Positions 17,100 through 25,640 are shown, numbered from the stretch's first letter. The stretch: DNA of 64,000 bases from Gemmatimonadaceae bacterium (GCA_025929535.1 JAICLZ010000001.1:62001-126000), one strand, 5' to 3'. The notes: a model not told the origin generated them from the letters alone. Made by a program: numbers and translations.

Positions 17100-18268
17100 A
17101 CATCGCGCCATGGGTGCTGATCGCGATCCCCGTCGCGATTTTCGGCTGGGCGTACGCGGGCTATCCGGCCGTGCTCTGGGTCGCGTCGCGATTCAAGGCA
17201 CCGCTCGCGACGCCGCCGGAACCATCGAGCTGGCCGATGATCTCGATCACCGTGCCCGCGTACAACGAGGCCGCGCGAATTCGCTCCACGATCGAGAGCC
17301 TGCTCGCAATCGACTATCCGGCTGATCGCAGGCAGATTCTCATCATCTCGGATTCCTCCACCGACGACACCGATCGCATCGTCGCCGAGTATGCGGATCG
17401 CGGCGTCGAGCTGTATCGGGTGTCGAAGCGGGGAGGAAAGACAGCAGCGGAGAACGCCGCCGCAACAGCGCTCCGCGGCGAGATCATCGTCAACACCGAT
17501 GCGTCCATTCGCATTCAGCCGCACTCGGTGAAGGCGCTCGTCCGCGCGTTCCAGGATCCGACGATTGGTGTCGCGTCGGGCCGGGACATCAGCGTGGGCG
17601 CGGAGTCAGAGAGTAATCGCGGGGAGTCGGGGTACGTGGGCTACGAAATGTGGGTGCGAGACCTCGAGACCCGCCTCGGCGGCATCGTCGGTGCGAGCGG
17701 CTGCTGCTACGCCGCTCGCGCGCAGATCCAGCGCACGGTGCTGCGCGATGATCTCGCGCGGGATTTTGCGAGTGCGCTCATCGCGCGCCGGCTGGGCCTC
17801 CGCGCCGTCTCCGTGAGCGATGCGACCGCCGTCGTGCCGCGAACCCCATCGCTGCGCGCCGAGACGAAGCGCAAGGCACGCACGATGGCACAGGGGCTGG
17901 AAACGCTGCGCTACGGGGCGTCGCTCATGAATCCGTTCCGGCACGGCGCGTTCGCCGTTGCACTCGCGAGCCACAAGCTCGCGCGATGGCTCGTGTACCT
18001 CGGCGTTCCGTTCGCGCTGATCGGCATCGCGTGGCTCGCGCTCGCATCGCGCGCAGCGCAAGTGCTGCTGCTCGCGATCGTGCTTGGTGTCGTCATGGGA
18101 ATCGCAGCGATGCGCTGGCCGGCCGGGCGGCGCGTGCCTCTGCCGTTCGCCCTCGCCGGCTTCGCGCTCGCATCCACGCTCGGGGGCCTGCGCGCGTGGA
18201 TGCTCGCGATGCGCCGCAAGCGCCTGCCGATGTGGGAGCCAACCCGCCGGGCCACCATTCCGGAGTAG
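17096..18268 (+). CDS. Membrane-bound glycosyltransferase family 2 (GT-A)
   Basis: 390 aa. An N-terminal membrane helix (VLIAIPVAIFGWAYAGYPAVL) leads into a GT-A domain: ISITVPAYNEAARIRSTIESL, ILIISDSSTDDTDRIV, KRGGKTAAENAA, EIIVNTDASIRI (DxD-like, here D-A-S) and GIVGASGCCYAAR. Three or four helices follow from residue about 285. The layout matches processive or polyprenyl-linked GT2 enzymes of the IcaA/WcaA class. GTG 17096 overlaps the upstream stop. The Q-x-x-R-W motif of true processive synthases is not seen; instead there is RKARTMAQGLETL at the corresponding place. Confidence 0.87.
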   Translation: MNIAPWVLIAIPVAIFGWAYAGYPAVLWVASRFKAPLATPPEPSSWPMISITVPAYNEAARIRSTIESLLAIDYPADRRQILIISDSSTDDTDRIVAEYADRGVELYRVSKRGGKTAAENAAATALRGEIIVNTDASIRIQPHSVKALVRAFQDPTIGVASGRDISVGAESESNRGESGYVGYEMWVRDLETRLGGIVGASGCCYAARAQIQRTVLRDDLARDFASALIARRLGLRAVSVSDATAVVPRTPSLRAETKRKARTMAQGLETLRYGASLMNPFRHGAFAVALASHKLARWLVYLGVPFALIGIAWLALASRAAQVLLLAIVLGVVMGIAAMRWPAGRRVPLPFALAGFALASTLGGLRAWMLAMRRKRLPMWEPTRRATIPE

Positions 18269-18306
18269 CCGGCGGTGGCTGGTTGGCGACCACTCGTTCG
18301 ATCCGC

Positions 18307-20313
18307 TCAGATGGTGCGTTGCTTGATCAATATCGCGGCCTCTGCGTTCCTCAATTTCACCGTTGTAACGGGCGCCCCGAGGGTGCCGTCCGCGTGCAGG
18401 GGAAGCCACGTTTCGCCCGTTGGCAGCGGCACGTTGACGGCGGAGGCGTCGTCGTAGCGCTGAGTACTCCATCCTGTCTGTGGCCGAATGATGACGAGCG
18501 CCCGATCGAAATCGCGCTCGTATACCGCCACGTGTTGTCCCACGGGATCAGTGCTCGCGATTCCATCGGAGACCTGCCGGCGCACCGCGATCGGATGTCC
18601 GATGTTCGCCTCCTGCGCGGTAATCCACACCGTCGAGAAGGGACGACTCCACTCGTTGACCAGCTGCAGTTGCAGCTTCTCCGGAGACCGCGGCACCACC
18701 ATATAGTAGCTCGCGAGCTCGGCCATCTTGATTCGGCGGTATGCGCTGTCCGGCCCGGCGCCCAATCGCGGCGACACCCCGCTCATGTCCGAATAGTCGA
18801 TCGCATCCACGAAGTTCACCGACGCCGATGCGCCGAGCAGTCTGTCGATCCAGCTCCACGTAGCGGGCAGGCTGCTGTTGAGCGGATTGTTCGACTTCTC
18901 CATGTGCGTGGCTCCTGCCGCTGACACGTTCGCGAAATCCGGATCGAAGGCATACATGGCGGTGTTCGGCTGCAGCGCCTTCGAGCCTACGGCGCTCTTG
19001 AGAGTGCGAAGCAGCGCGACGTAGTCCGTGTAGTACTGCCCCGTGGGCGGCCAGGTGGTGCCGCTATTCGTGTATTCGCTCGACCTGCCTGTCGCGTCCA
19101 CCAGGTATCTCGAAAGATCGCCCGATCCCTGCACATCGATGAACAAGCCGTCCTCATTCGCCGCGAGCCTGCGAAAGCGATCCGTTTGATATGCGATGAG
19201 ACCGGGATCTCCGGGATTGATGATCCAGATGTACGTGTCCCATCCGAACGGTCTGAGTCGATTCGCGAAAACAGCCGGTTGTCCGGCCCGGTGCAGGAAC
19301 GCCGTCTCGATGTTGTACTGGGTATGGGTCGCGTACCATCGCACCGCGTCGTCGTACCACTGGGTGAACGGCGCGCCGCTCGAAGGCGTCGATGCTGGCA
19401 ACAGCGTGCCCTGAAGAAGCACGTACGCGTAGTGCTGCACGCCCGGATTTATGGCCTTCCACGCTGGCCCACTTCCCGACATGGCCAGGTCGTAATGCTG
19501 CGCAGCCCACTGCCGCTCAGTGCTGTTCCATGAGTAGTAGAAATCAGTGACCGCGGTGCGGATGTGTGGCCAATGCGGAGAGACAGTACTGTAGCCTCCG
19601 TACAGCGATCCCGCGGACGTGGGCGGAACGGGCGGAGGCGGAGGTGGAGGGGCGGGCTGATTCGGCGTCTGTGGCGGAGGCGGGTGCGTGGCGCTCGCGC
19701 CCACGACCGTCAACTGCGCCGTCGCCTGGTTCGAGGCCGTGTGTGCAAGAATGTTCACCGAGCCGGTCGCGACTCCGGTGACCATGCCTGTGGAGTCGAC
19801 CTGCGCCACTGATGGATCTGCGCTCGTCCAGGTGACGTGAACACCCGAGAGCGCCTTGCCGTTTACGTCTGTCACGGCGGAAAGAAACTTCAAGTTGCTG
19901 CGTACGGAGACTTGCGCCGTGCCCGGGCTCACTGCAACCCAGTTCGGCGCAGGTGGCGTATTGGATACGATCACGAATGCCGATGCACGCTGTCTGCCCG
20001 AGGCGATCGTGATCTGGGCACTGCCGATGGAACGAGCGCTCACGGTGCCATCGCTCGATACCGCAGCGATGGTGGAATCGCTCGAGTTCCACTGCTGGGG
20101 CTGACCGTTCACGTCCCGGCCGGTCGAGTCCAGCATACGGACGGAGAGATGAAGTGTCTGGCCAGGCGGTATGGTCGGCGAGGCCGGCGACACGAGTATC
20201 CATCTCGCGAGTGACGTGGGCGTGTTCGAGGACGACGAGGGGTCGGTCATCGCCGAACACGCGAGTAACGTGGCGCAGCTCGCCAACGAGAGCGCAAGGC
20301 GTGTGATCAACAT
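18307..20313 (-). CDS. Putative glycoside-hydrolase-like lipoprotein with two Ig-like domains, paralog 2
   Basis: 668 aa, ATG 20313 with AAGGA 9 bases upstream. Signal and lipobox: MLITRLALSLASCATLLAC-S. Residues about 45-125 and 130-215 are two BIG2-type Ig-like domains (SIGSAQITIASGRQRASAFV; VDSTGMVTGVATGSVNI). A Pro-rich linker follows (PPPPQTPNQPAPPPPPPP), then the same catalytic-like domain as at 6583: YYSWNSTERQWAAQHYDLAM, IWIINPGDPG, EDGLFIDVQGSG, MAELASYYMVV, VKLRNAEAAILI. The paralogs have DE where this one has DV, so a presumed acidic residue is missing. The gene follows the second GEMM-I riboswitch. Confidence 0.75.
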   Translation of the reverse strand: MLITRLALSLASCATLLACSAMTDPSSSSNTPTSLARWILVSPASPTIPPGQTLHLSVRMLDSTGRDVNGQPQQWNSSDSTIAAVSSDGTVSARSIGSAQITIASGRQRASAFVIVSNTPPAPNWVAVSPGTAQVSVRSNLKFLSAVTDVNGKALSGVHVTWTSADPSVAQVDSTGMVTGVATGSVNILAHTASNQATAQLTVVGASATHPPPPQTPNQPAPPPPPPPVPPTSAGSLYGGYSTVSPHWPHIRTAVTDFYYSWNSTERQWAAQHYDLAMSGSGPAWKAINPGVQHYAYVLLQGTLLPASTPSSGAPFTQWYDDAVRWYATHTQYNIETAFLHRAGQPAVFANRLRPFGWDTYIWIINPGDPGLIAYQTDRFRRLAANEDGLFIDVQGSGDLSRYLVDATGRSSEYTNSGTTWPPTGQYYTDYVALLRTLKSAVGSKALQPNTAMYAFDPDFANVSAAGATHMEKSNNPLNSSLPATWSWIDRLLGASASVNFVDAIDYSDMSGVSPRLGAGPDSAYRRIKMAELASYYMVVPRSPEKLQLQLVNEWSRPFSTVWITAQEANIGHPIAVRRQVSDGIASTDPVGQHVAVYERDFDRALVIIRPQTGWSTQRYDDASAVNVPLPTGETWLPLHADGTLGAPVTTVKLRNAEAAILIKQRTI

Positions 20314-20337
20314 ATCCAAAGTCCTTGTAGGCTCTTC

Positions 20338-20432
20338 GGGCAACCCGACCGACATCGTGTGCCGCGCGGCACACCTTAGTCTCGTTGGCTTTGCGTCCCC
20401 GTCTTTCGGCGGGTTTGCCGTTGTCGCCGGGC
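20338..20432 (-). promoter_or_regulatory. Cyclic-di-GMP-I (GEMM-I) riboswitch, copy 2
   Basis: Reading the minus strand: GGCAAACCC, a stem with a GAAA loop, GGGGACGCAAAGCC, GAGACTAAGG, a strong stem GTGTGCC/GGCACAC, and the terminal GTCGGTCGGGTTGCC (20338-20354). The last block is nearly identical to that of copy 1. The element ends 24 bases before the ATG of the lipoprotein gene, with the Shine-Dalgarno AAGGA between. The rest of the gap, 20433-20647, holds the promoter region and no gene that I can support. Confidence 0.93.
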
Positions 20433-20647
20433 GCGAGCCCGCGCGATCATGCCGTACTATGTGGTAGTCGGAGGATCGTGTTTGTAGACGGCCACACGCA
20501 ATCCAAAGTCACGCCGAATTTTCGCGCTGACTCGATGGTAAATCGCGGCTGCACGGCGGCTGCTGATTCGAATGATTCCACTCGCCTCACTCGCAGAGTC
20601 ACACAGTCGCGCGAGTGTAACGCAACGATTCACGTCCGGACGGAGAA

Positions 20648-21760
20648 CTACAAGCCGGACATCGCGGCGCGTTCTGGTGTGCTCGACGGCGGTGAAAAAA
20701 GCCAGTCCTTGATGGCGAGAAATGGCCGCTCGACGATTCGGTAGGAGCCAAACGCAAAGCACAGCGTTGCTGCATACCCAGCGGCGAATATCAGAAGCTG
20801 CGGTGCGTGTGGCAGGAGTCGCGTGCCGACGGACAGCCCCCACTGATGATACAAATAGCTGGGGTACGAGATGCGTCCAAGCCAGCGGGCAATTGGATGA
20901 TCGAGCCAGGACCAGAGCGGCCGCACGGACAGCCCGAGCATCTGCACCATGAACACTGCGAGCAACGCCGCATCGAGCGTCATGCCGACGGTGTAGTGAT
21001 ACGCCGGTGTCCCAAAGTGATGCGACAGCCAGATCACGGCGAGTGTCACGAGCGGCAACAGCGGCGACGATTGAATCCACTGTCGTACCACGTGATACCA
21101 GCGCGCATCCAGGCTGAGTGCGAGGAAGCAACCGATCGCGAGCGAGTCGCACCGCGTATCGAAGGCGTTGTACAGGTAGGACACGGGCGCGTGCAGGAAC
21201 AGGTAGAGAGTGGAACGCCACAGGAGCGTCACCACGATAACGATGGCGACGCTACGCGCGGCAGTAGTTCGCGAACGACGCAGCAGGGCCAGACACGCCA
21301 GGGGCCAGAGAAGATAGAACTGTTCCTCTACCGCCAGACTCCACGCGTGAGCGATCGACGTGGTGGGATGGCCGAGAAATGCGTTGTAGTAGTTGACGAG
21401 GTAGGTGAACGCGACCGCGATGAGTCCGCGTGGCCAGCGGTGTCCCAGCGCGGTATCGACCGCCAGCGAAAACAGAATGAATACGTAGTACGCAGGGAAA
21501 ATCCGGAGTGCACGCCGTGCGTAGAAGGATCGAATCGAAATGGATTCAGTCGCGGCGAACTCCTTCGCCAGCAGCCACGTGATGAGAAAACCGGACAGAA
21601 CGAAAAAAAGGGTGACGCCCAGATCTCCGGGCACTCCCTGCATCACGCCCGCGTGATAGGAGATGACCACGAAGACGGCCACCGCGCGCAGTCCATCGAG
21701 CGCCGGAAGGTGCTCGGCCCGCGACGGCTTCGCCGAAACGATCCTGCTGGCCGAGGTCAC
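20648..21760 (-). CDS. Acyltransferase family 3 (membrane O-acyltransferase)
   Basis: 370 aa. OafA/NolL-like protein of about ten membrane helices that would acylate sugars of the EPS. Signature features: LPALDGLRAVAVFVVISYH (catalytic His after R-A-[IV]-A), LGVTLFFVLSGFLIT, RRALRIFPAYY (R-x10-type motif with R-R-[AL].R), and SLAVEEQFYLLWPL. No SGNH domain is fused at the C-terminus. GTG 21760 overlaps the stop of the upstream lipoprotein gene as GTGA, so both are co-transcribed. The order P3-acyltransferase suggests the two act on the same polymer; that is inference. Confidence 0.92.
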   Translation of the reverse strand: MTSASRIVSAKPSRAEHLPALDGLRAVAVFVVISYHAGVMQGVPGDLGVTLFFVLSGFLITWLLAKEFAATESISIRSFYARRALRIFPAYYVFILFSLAVDTALGHRWPRGLIAVAFTYLVNYYNAFLGHPTTSIAHAWSLAVEEQFYLLWPLACLALLRRSRTTAARSVAIVIVVTLLWRSTLYLFLHAPVSYLYNAFDTRCDSLAIGCFLALSLDARWYHVVRQWIQSSPLLPLVTLAVIWLSHHFGTPAYHYTVGMTLDAALLAVFMVQMLGLSVRPLWSWLDHPIARWLGRISYPSYLYHQWGLSVGTRLLPHAPQLLIFAAGYAATLCFAFGSYRIVERPFLAIKDWLFSPPSSTPERAAMSGL

Positions 21761-23490
21761 TCGACGAAGATTGCAGCGTCGACGTTTCTCAATTTCACGC
21801 TCTGCACGGGCGGCCCGAGCGTTCCATCTCGATGTAGGAGACGCATCGGCTTCGGCAGGGGAATCTCGAGTGCGGTATCGTCGCCGTACACCGTGGGATG
21901 CCAATCGATTGCGGGGCGCATGAGGACGAGCGCGTGCTCGAATTCGCGCGCGTAGATCCGGTATTTCTGGCCCTTGGGGTCGGAGCCACTCGCGATCACA
22001 TGTCTCGCCCGAAGCGGATGGCCAACGTCGACTTCGACTGCGCGCGCCCATGCGGTATCGGGCCGGACGTTCCAGTAGTTCTGCTGATCGAACGAAAGCC
22101 GCTGCGGGTCCGGGCCAACCGCCATGTAATAGCTCGCGAGCTGCGCCATCTGACCTCGTTCCCTGGGCGAGCCGTACATCCCTCCGTTGAAGGTGGGGCG
22201 ATTCTTCGGGACGCCCGCCCATTCGGTGTACGAGATCGTGGCCACGAATTCGGTGTACACGCCAGCGGCCAGCAAATGGTCGATCTCCCTCCAGCGCTCC
22301 TCGGTTCGATCCGTGAACGGATAGTTGGTTCTCTCGAGTTGAGCTCCGCCGCCGGCCACGACGATCGCCGAGTCGGTTGGCGTCCAGTATTCCGCAATGT
22401 TGATCAGCAATATCCGCGGCGCCATCGCGGCGTGCGCCTGCGCGAGCAGCTCGGCCTCCGAGGCCAGATACGCTGCGCCCGTCGCGAATTCGTCCGTGGG
22501 TTTGATGGCCCCGTACATTGGGCCGCCAAATTCGTCGAGAAAGACGCCGTCATATCCCCGCGCGATGCGAGACAGCCGATCGGCCTGATAGGCGCGCGAG
22601 CCTGCATCGCCGGGGTTGATCAGCCAGCGCCAGGACTCGTTCTTGAATGCGACACGATGCGTCGAGTCGTGTCCGCCCCGATGCAGAAATGCCGACTCGT
22701 AGTCGTATTTCGGATGCGCCGCATACCACTTTTGCATGTCGGGGGTGAACGACGTGTTCAGATTCGATGGCCTGTTATTGGCTTCGGCCTGAACGACTTC
22801 GTACTGCAGTGCGTAGGGATACGTGTGAATCGTCGGATTCAGGCTTCGCCAGGCATCCATTGGCCCGGACATGATCGCGTCGACTCGCGGGGCGAGGAAC
22901 GCAAGCGTTGCCTCGCGATCCTTCGGCGAGGCGTACGCGGAATAAAAGTCGGTGTAGAAAACACTGATGTGTGAAAAGTGTGGTGACCGCGCGGAGCCGC
23001 CCTTGGCCGGTGCGCGCGGCCTCCCGCTGTCTTCATGAACTGGCGCGGCAACATCGGTTCGTGCGACCGGCGCAGGAACATCGGTTCGTGCGACCGGCGC
23101 AGCAACATCGTTGTGCGCGACGGGCGTCTCGCGAGCGGGCGGATAGACGCTCACCCGCATCGAGGCGAGACTCGATCCGACCCGAGCCGTGATGCCGGTA
23201 ACCCCGGGTTCCGCAGCGGTGATCTCTCCGTGCGCGTCTACCCGGGCAATCGAGGGATTGTCCGACATCCAGATGACGGAGTCCCGAACGGCGTTGCCGG
23301 CCCGATCGCGGACCACCGCTCGGGCGCTCGCTGTTTGTCCGACTTCGAGCGATCGACTGGCGGAGTCGAGCGTCACGACTACTTGTCGCTGGGCTGCGCC
23401 GCGGGCGCAGCTGCCAAGGAGAAAAAGGGCAAGCAGCAGCCAGAAAAACGTCGCCGGAACTGCAGAGCGCCTTTTGAAGAGATGTGGCAG
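21757..23490 (-). CDS. Putative glycoside-hydrolase-like lipoprotein with one Ig-like domain, paralog 3
   Basis: 577 aa if read from CTG 23490. The frame from GTG 23376 lacks an export signal and cuts into the first strand of a BIG2 domain. Upstream in the same frame lie FFWLLLALFLLGSC-ARG, a clear signal peptide and lipobox, but no ATG, GTG or TTG before the stop near 23590. CTG 23490 with GAGG 7 bases upstream is the best candidate. Domains: one BIG2 domain, a threefold VARTDVPAP-type repeat, then the shared catalytic-like domain (YTDFYSAY, RWLINPGDAG, YDGVFLDEFGG, LASYYMAVG, VKLRNVDAAIFV). No GEMM-I element was found upstream, unlike the other two paralogs. Confidence 0.7.
   Translation of the reverse strand: MPHLFKRRSAVPATFFWLLLALFLLGSCARGAAQRQVVVTLDSASRSLEVGQTASARAVVRDRAGNAVRDSVIWMSDNPSIARVDAHGEITAAEPGVTGITARVGSSLASMRVSVYPPARETPVAHNDVAAPVARTDVPAPVARTDVAAPVHEDSGRPRAPAKGGSARSPHFSHISVFYTDFYSAYASPKDREATLAFLAPRVDAIMSGPMDAWRSLNPTIHTYPYALQYEVVQAEANNRPSNLNTSFTPDMQKWYAAHPKYDYESAFLHRGGHDSTHRVAFKNESWRWLINPGDAGSRAYQADRLSRIARGYDGVFLDEFGGPMYGAIKPTDEFATGAAYLASEAELLAQAHAAMAPRILLINIAEYWTPTDSAIVVAGGGAQLERTNYPFTDRTEERWREIDHLLAAGVYTEFVATISYTEWAGVPKNRPTFNGGMYGSPRERGQMAQLASYYMAVGPDPQRLSFDQQNYWNVRPDTAWARAVEVDVGHPLRARHVIASGSDPKGQKYRIYAREFEHALVLMRPAIDWHPTVYGDDTALEIPLPKPMRLLHRDGTLGPPVQSVKLRNVDAAIFVE
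23050..23130. repeat. 27-base tandem repeat inside the paralog 3 gene
   Basis: Units begin at 23050, 23077 and 23104 with AACATCG and have period 27, so nine residues per unit (VARTDVPAP-like). The first two copies are almost identical and the third has diverged. It forms a Pro/Ala linker between the Ig-like domain and the catalytic-like domain. Confidence 0.85.
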
Positions 23491-23701
23491 GAGAGTGCCT
23501 CGCGGCGTAAATGGAATCCGCTGGATGGCGCCGCTTGCTGAGCTCGAGCGCGATGAGCTGGGCCGGATACCCGTTCTACACTCGAAGGCCCGCTAGCGAG
23601 CGCCTGTGAGACCGTCTCGCAAGATACAGGATGCTCACTCTACGCGAAGCTGAAAGTAATGCTGCGATTTGCGCGCCGCCGAATGTGAATGGCTGATTCC
23701 G

Positions 23702-24562
23702 CTACCAGCCGCTCCGCCGAAACAGCATCACCGGCACGGTCTTCACCATGATCTTGAGATCCTCGGCCAGGCACTGGCGCTCGAGGTATTCGAGATCGTA
23801 GCGGATCTTCGCGCGCACATCATCGATCGAGGTGTCGTACGAGTGATTGATCTGCGCCCAGCCGGTGATGCCGGGGCGTGCGCGCTGGCGGAACCGGTAG
23901 GTCGGCAGATCTTCGCGCAGGCGGACGAAGATGCTCGGACGCTCGGGGCGAGGGCCGACGATGTTCATGTCGCCTCGAATCACGTTCACGAGCTGCGGAA
24001 GCTCGTCGAGACGCGTGCGACGCAGGATGCGGCCGAGCTTCGTGACGCGCGGGTCGTTTCGCGTGGCCCAGACCGCACCCGAATTCCGCTCCGCGTCCGC
24101 GCGCATCGTGCGGAACTTGTAGATGGTGAAGATCACGCCGCCGCAATCCTGCTTGCGGCGATCGTACAGCGCATCGACGTGCGTCGACCGGCGGTCCAGC
24201 CCAACGCGCGTCTGCGAGTAGACGGCCGGACCCTTGGACGTCAGCTTCACCGCAATGGCGACCACCACGATGACCGGCGAGAGCGCGACCAGCGCGAGCG
24301 ATGCCAGCGCGACGTTGACGACCCTGTTCGCAATCTCGGACCTGTCGCGCGGTACTGCAGTGGGCATCGCCGGCGCAATGCGCCGATCGGCCCGTCGCAC
24401 GACTTCGATTCCCATCGGTGCGTCCACACCGGCGGGCGCGACGATCCGCGTTCCACCGTTGCTCCGTCTCCGATTCGGTCCGCGCTCAACCAGAGGTTGC
24501 TCGCCTGCCTGCGGGATGGTCCACACTTTCGCTGCTCCTCCTTCGTTTCGTCCGTTGCTCAT
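23702..24562 (-). CDS. Initiating sugar-phosphate transferase (short polyprenyl-phosphate type)
   Basis: 286 aa. Transfers a sugar-1-phosphate to undecaprenyl phosphate and so starts EPS unit assembly. One hydrophobic membrane hairpin (NVALASLALVALSPVIVVVAIAV) precedes the cytoplasmic catalytic domain: SKGPAVYSQTRVG, FTIYKFRTMRADAE, LGRILRRTRLDELPQLVNV, RGDMNIVGPRPERP and RPGITGWAQIN. All hallmarks of WcaJ/PglC-type transferases are there. The N-terminal 70 residues are polar and variable, and the four-helix N-terminal part of long WbaP-type enzymes is missing. ATG 24562 overlaps the stop of the export gene (ATGA). Confidence 0.94.
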   Translation of the reverse strand: MSNGRNEGGAAKVWTIPQAGEQPLVERGPNRRRSNGGTRIVAPAGVDAPMGIEVVRRADRRIAPAMPTAVPRDRSEIANRVVNVALASLALVALSPVIVVVAIAVKLTSKGPAVYSQTRVGLDRRSTHVDALYDRRKQDCGGVIFTIYKFRTMRADAERNSGAVWATRNDPRVTKLGRILRRTRLDELPQLVNVIRGDMNIVGPRPERPSIFVRLREDLPTYRFRQRARPGITGWAQINHSYDTSIDDVRAKIRYDLEYLERQCLAEDLKIMVKTVPVMLFRRSGW

Positions 24563-25398
24563 CGGTGTCGGGTCAAGACGACTGCCGTGCTTATCAAGCC
24601 GGCGGAAATTCCAACGATAGATGCAATCATGCCCCAGTTCGTGTGATGCCGCTCACCTATCAGGATTTGATCGCCCGGTCGGATGTTGAGCTGATCGAGC
24701 GTTGCTCCTTTCGCAACTTCCTGGCCGAGCAGTTGTGATGAATAGATTACGTCCTCGCCACGTTTCACCTGCGTTCTATCCACATCTGCAGTGGCGGTCG
24801 GACCACCCGCGATCATGATCGCATCGGCGAGCGCGATATCCGCAGGCAACTGGTAAAAGCCGGGTTTCGCAACCGAGCCCATCACCGCCACTCGCACGAG
24901 AGACGTCGTCTGCACATCCGGGCGCTTGATGTAGCGGGTGAGTTGCGTCGTCAGATAATCCTGCAGCTCCGAGCGCAGCACGCCCTGCAGCGATATGTCG
25001 GGCATGTTCTCCAGCCTGATCATTCGTCCCGCGCGCACCGTCACGGTATCGCTGATGGTGGAATCGCCGCGCACGGAGAGGAGGATGCGGTCGCCCACAT
25101 CGAAGTCCCCGTCGCGCAGCCGCGCGCGAATCGTGGCCGCCTGCATCTGCTTCTGCTGCCTGGTCGAGGCGTCTGTCGCCTTGGCCGCGTCTGCCTCCGT
25201 GGTGACCGCGAGCTCCTGTAACTGTGCTCGCGTGGCCTCGGTGTGCGCCTGATCGCGCGGTACCGGGGTCATGATCATGGATGGAGCAGGCGCCGAGTGA
25301 TGACACGCGCTGACACCAATGGCCAGAACCGCAACGCTGACGATCCCGCGTGCCGAGCTTTGCAGTAGTGCGAGGCTGCTACGATATGATGTGCTCAT
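24559..25398 (-). CDS. wza: Polysaccharide export lipoprotein (Wza/OPX family)
   Basis: 279 aa. Signal peptide and lipobox: GIVSVAVLAIGVSAC-HH. A Poly_export domain is seen at residues about 90-170 (FDVGDRILLSVRGDSTIS, DTVTVRAGRMIRLENMPDI, LQDYLTTQLTRYIKRP), then a SLBB-like segment (VRVAVMGSVAKPGFYQLPADIALADAIMIAGG), and a C-terminal hydrophobic helix (MIASIVGISAGLISTAVVL). The coiled, polar insert between residues 45 and 85 is rich in Ala, Thr and Gln. It would form the outer part of the export channel with Wzc. ATG 25398 was chosen; an in-frame ATG at 25413 is possible. A sigma-54 element lies about 108 bases upstream. Confidence 0.88.
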   Translation of the reverse strand: MSTSYRSSLALLQSSARGIVSVAVLAIGVSACHHSAPAPSMIMTPVPRDQAHTEATRAQLQELAVTTEADAAKATDASTRQQKQMQAATIRARLRDGDFDVGDRILLSVRGDSTISDTVTVRAGRMIRLENMPDISLQGVLRSELQDYLTTQLTRYIKRPDVQTTSLVRVAVMGSVAKPGFYQLPADIALADAIMIAGGPTATADVDRTQVKRGEDVIYSSQLLGQEVAKGATLDQLNIRPGDQILIGERHHTNWGMIASIVGISAGLISTAVVLTRHR

Positions 25399-25505
25399 GT
25401 GCGGGGGGATCATTGCACCAGCCGTGCTAGAGGTGAGAGGAATGCCATCTGGCGATAAATCTTTGCGCCACGGTGACTTGGCGCGCGAAGCCAGCTGAGC
25501 GAAAG

Positions 25506-25521
25506 AGCATGGAGAGTGCCA
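25506..25521 (-). promoter_or_regulatory. Sigma-54 -24/-12 promoter for the export/initiating transferase operon
   Basis: The minus strand reads TGGCACTCTCCATGCT: perfect -24 hexamer, GG-N10-GC spacing and a -12 box ATGCT with one mismatch. The predicted start near 25495 gives a leader of about 95 bases before ATG 25398. The rest of 25399-25864 holds an inverted repeat and no gene I can support. Confidence 0.62.
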
Positions 25522-25585
25522 TCTGTGGCACCCTCTCCACAATAGGGGGCGCCCCGGGCACACCTCGAGAGCGGCCGGTCGCGTT

Positions 25586-25640
25586 GGTGGAAAGAAATGA
25601 ATCACATAGAGTTGAACTCAGCTGTGATACTCATTCCACC
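25586..25640. promoter_or_regulatory. Imperfect 55-base inverted repeat, possible activator-binding site
   Basis: Outer arms GGTGGAA / TTCCACC, inner arms ATCACA / TGTGAT, and a perfect centre GAGTT-G-AACTC, all nested about one axis with small loop differences. It lies 65-120 bases upstream of the sigma-54 element at 25506, the usual place for an NtrC-type enhancer. It also sits upstream of the divergent regulator gene at 25865. The sequence GTGATGTG follows at 25647-25654. Confidence 0.4.

Noticed and set aside
23491-23701. A third GEMM-I riboswitch upstream of paralog 3
   Set aside because: The blocks GGCAAACC and GACGCAAAGCC are absent. A weak GG-N10-GC match near 23662-23678 has too many mismatches to report as a promoter.
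25520-25535. A second, plus-strand sigma-54 site (TGGCACCCTCTCCACA)
   Set aside because: The -24 part is perfect, but position -12 reads AC instead of GC.
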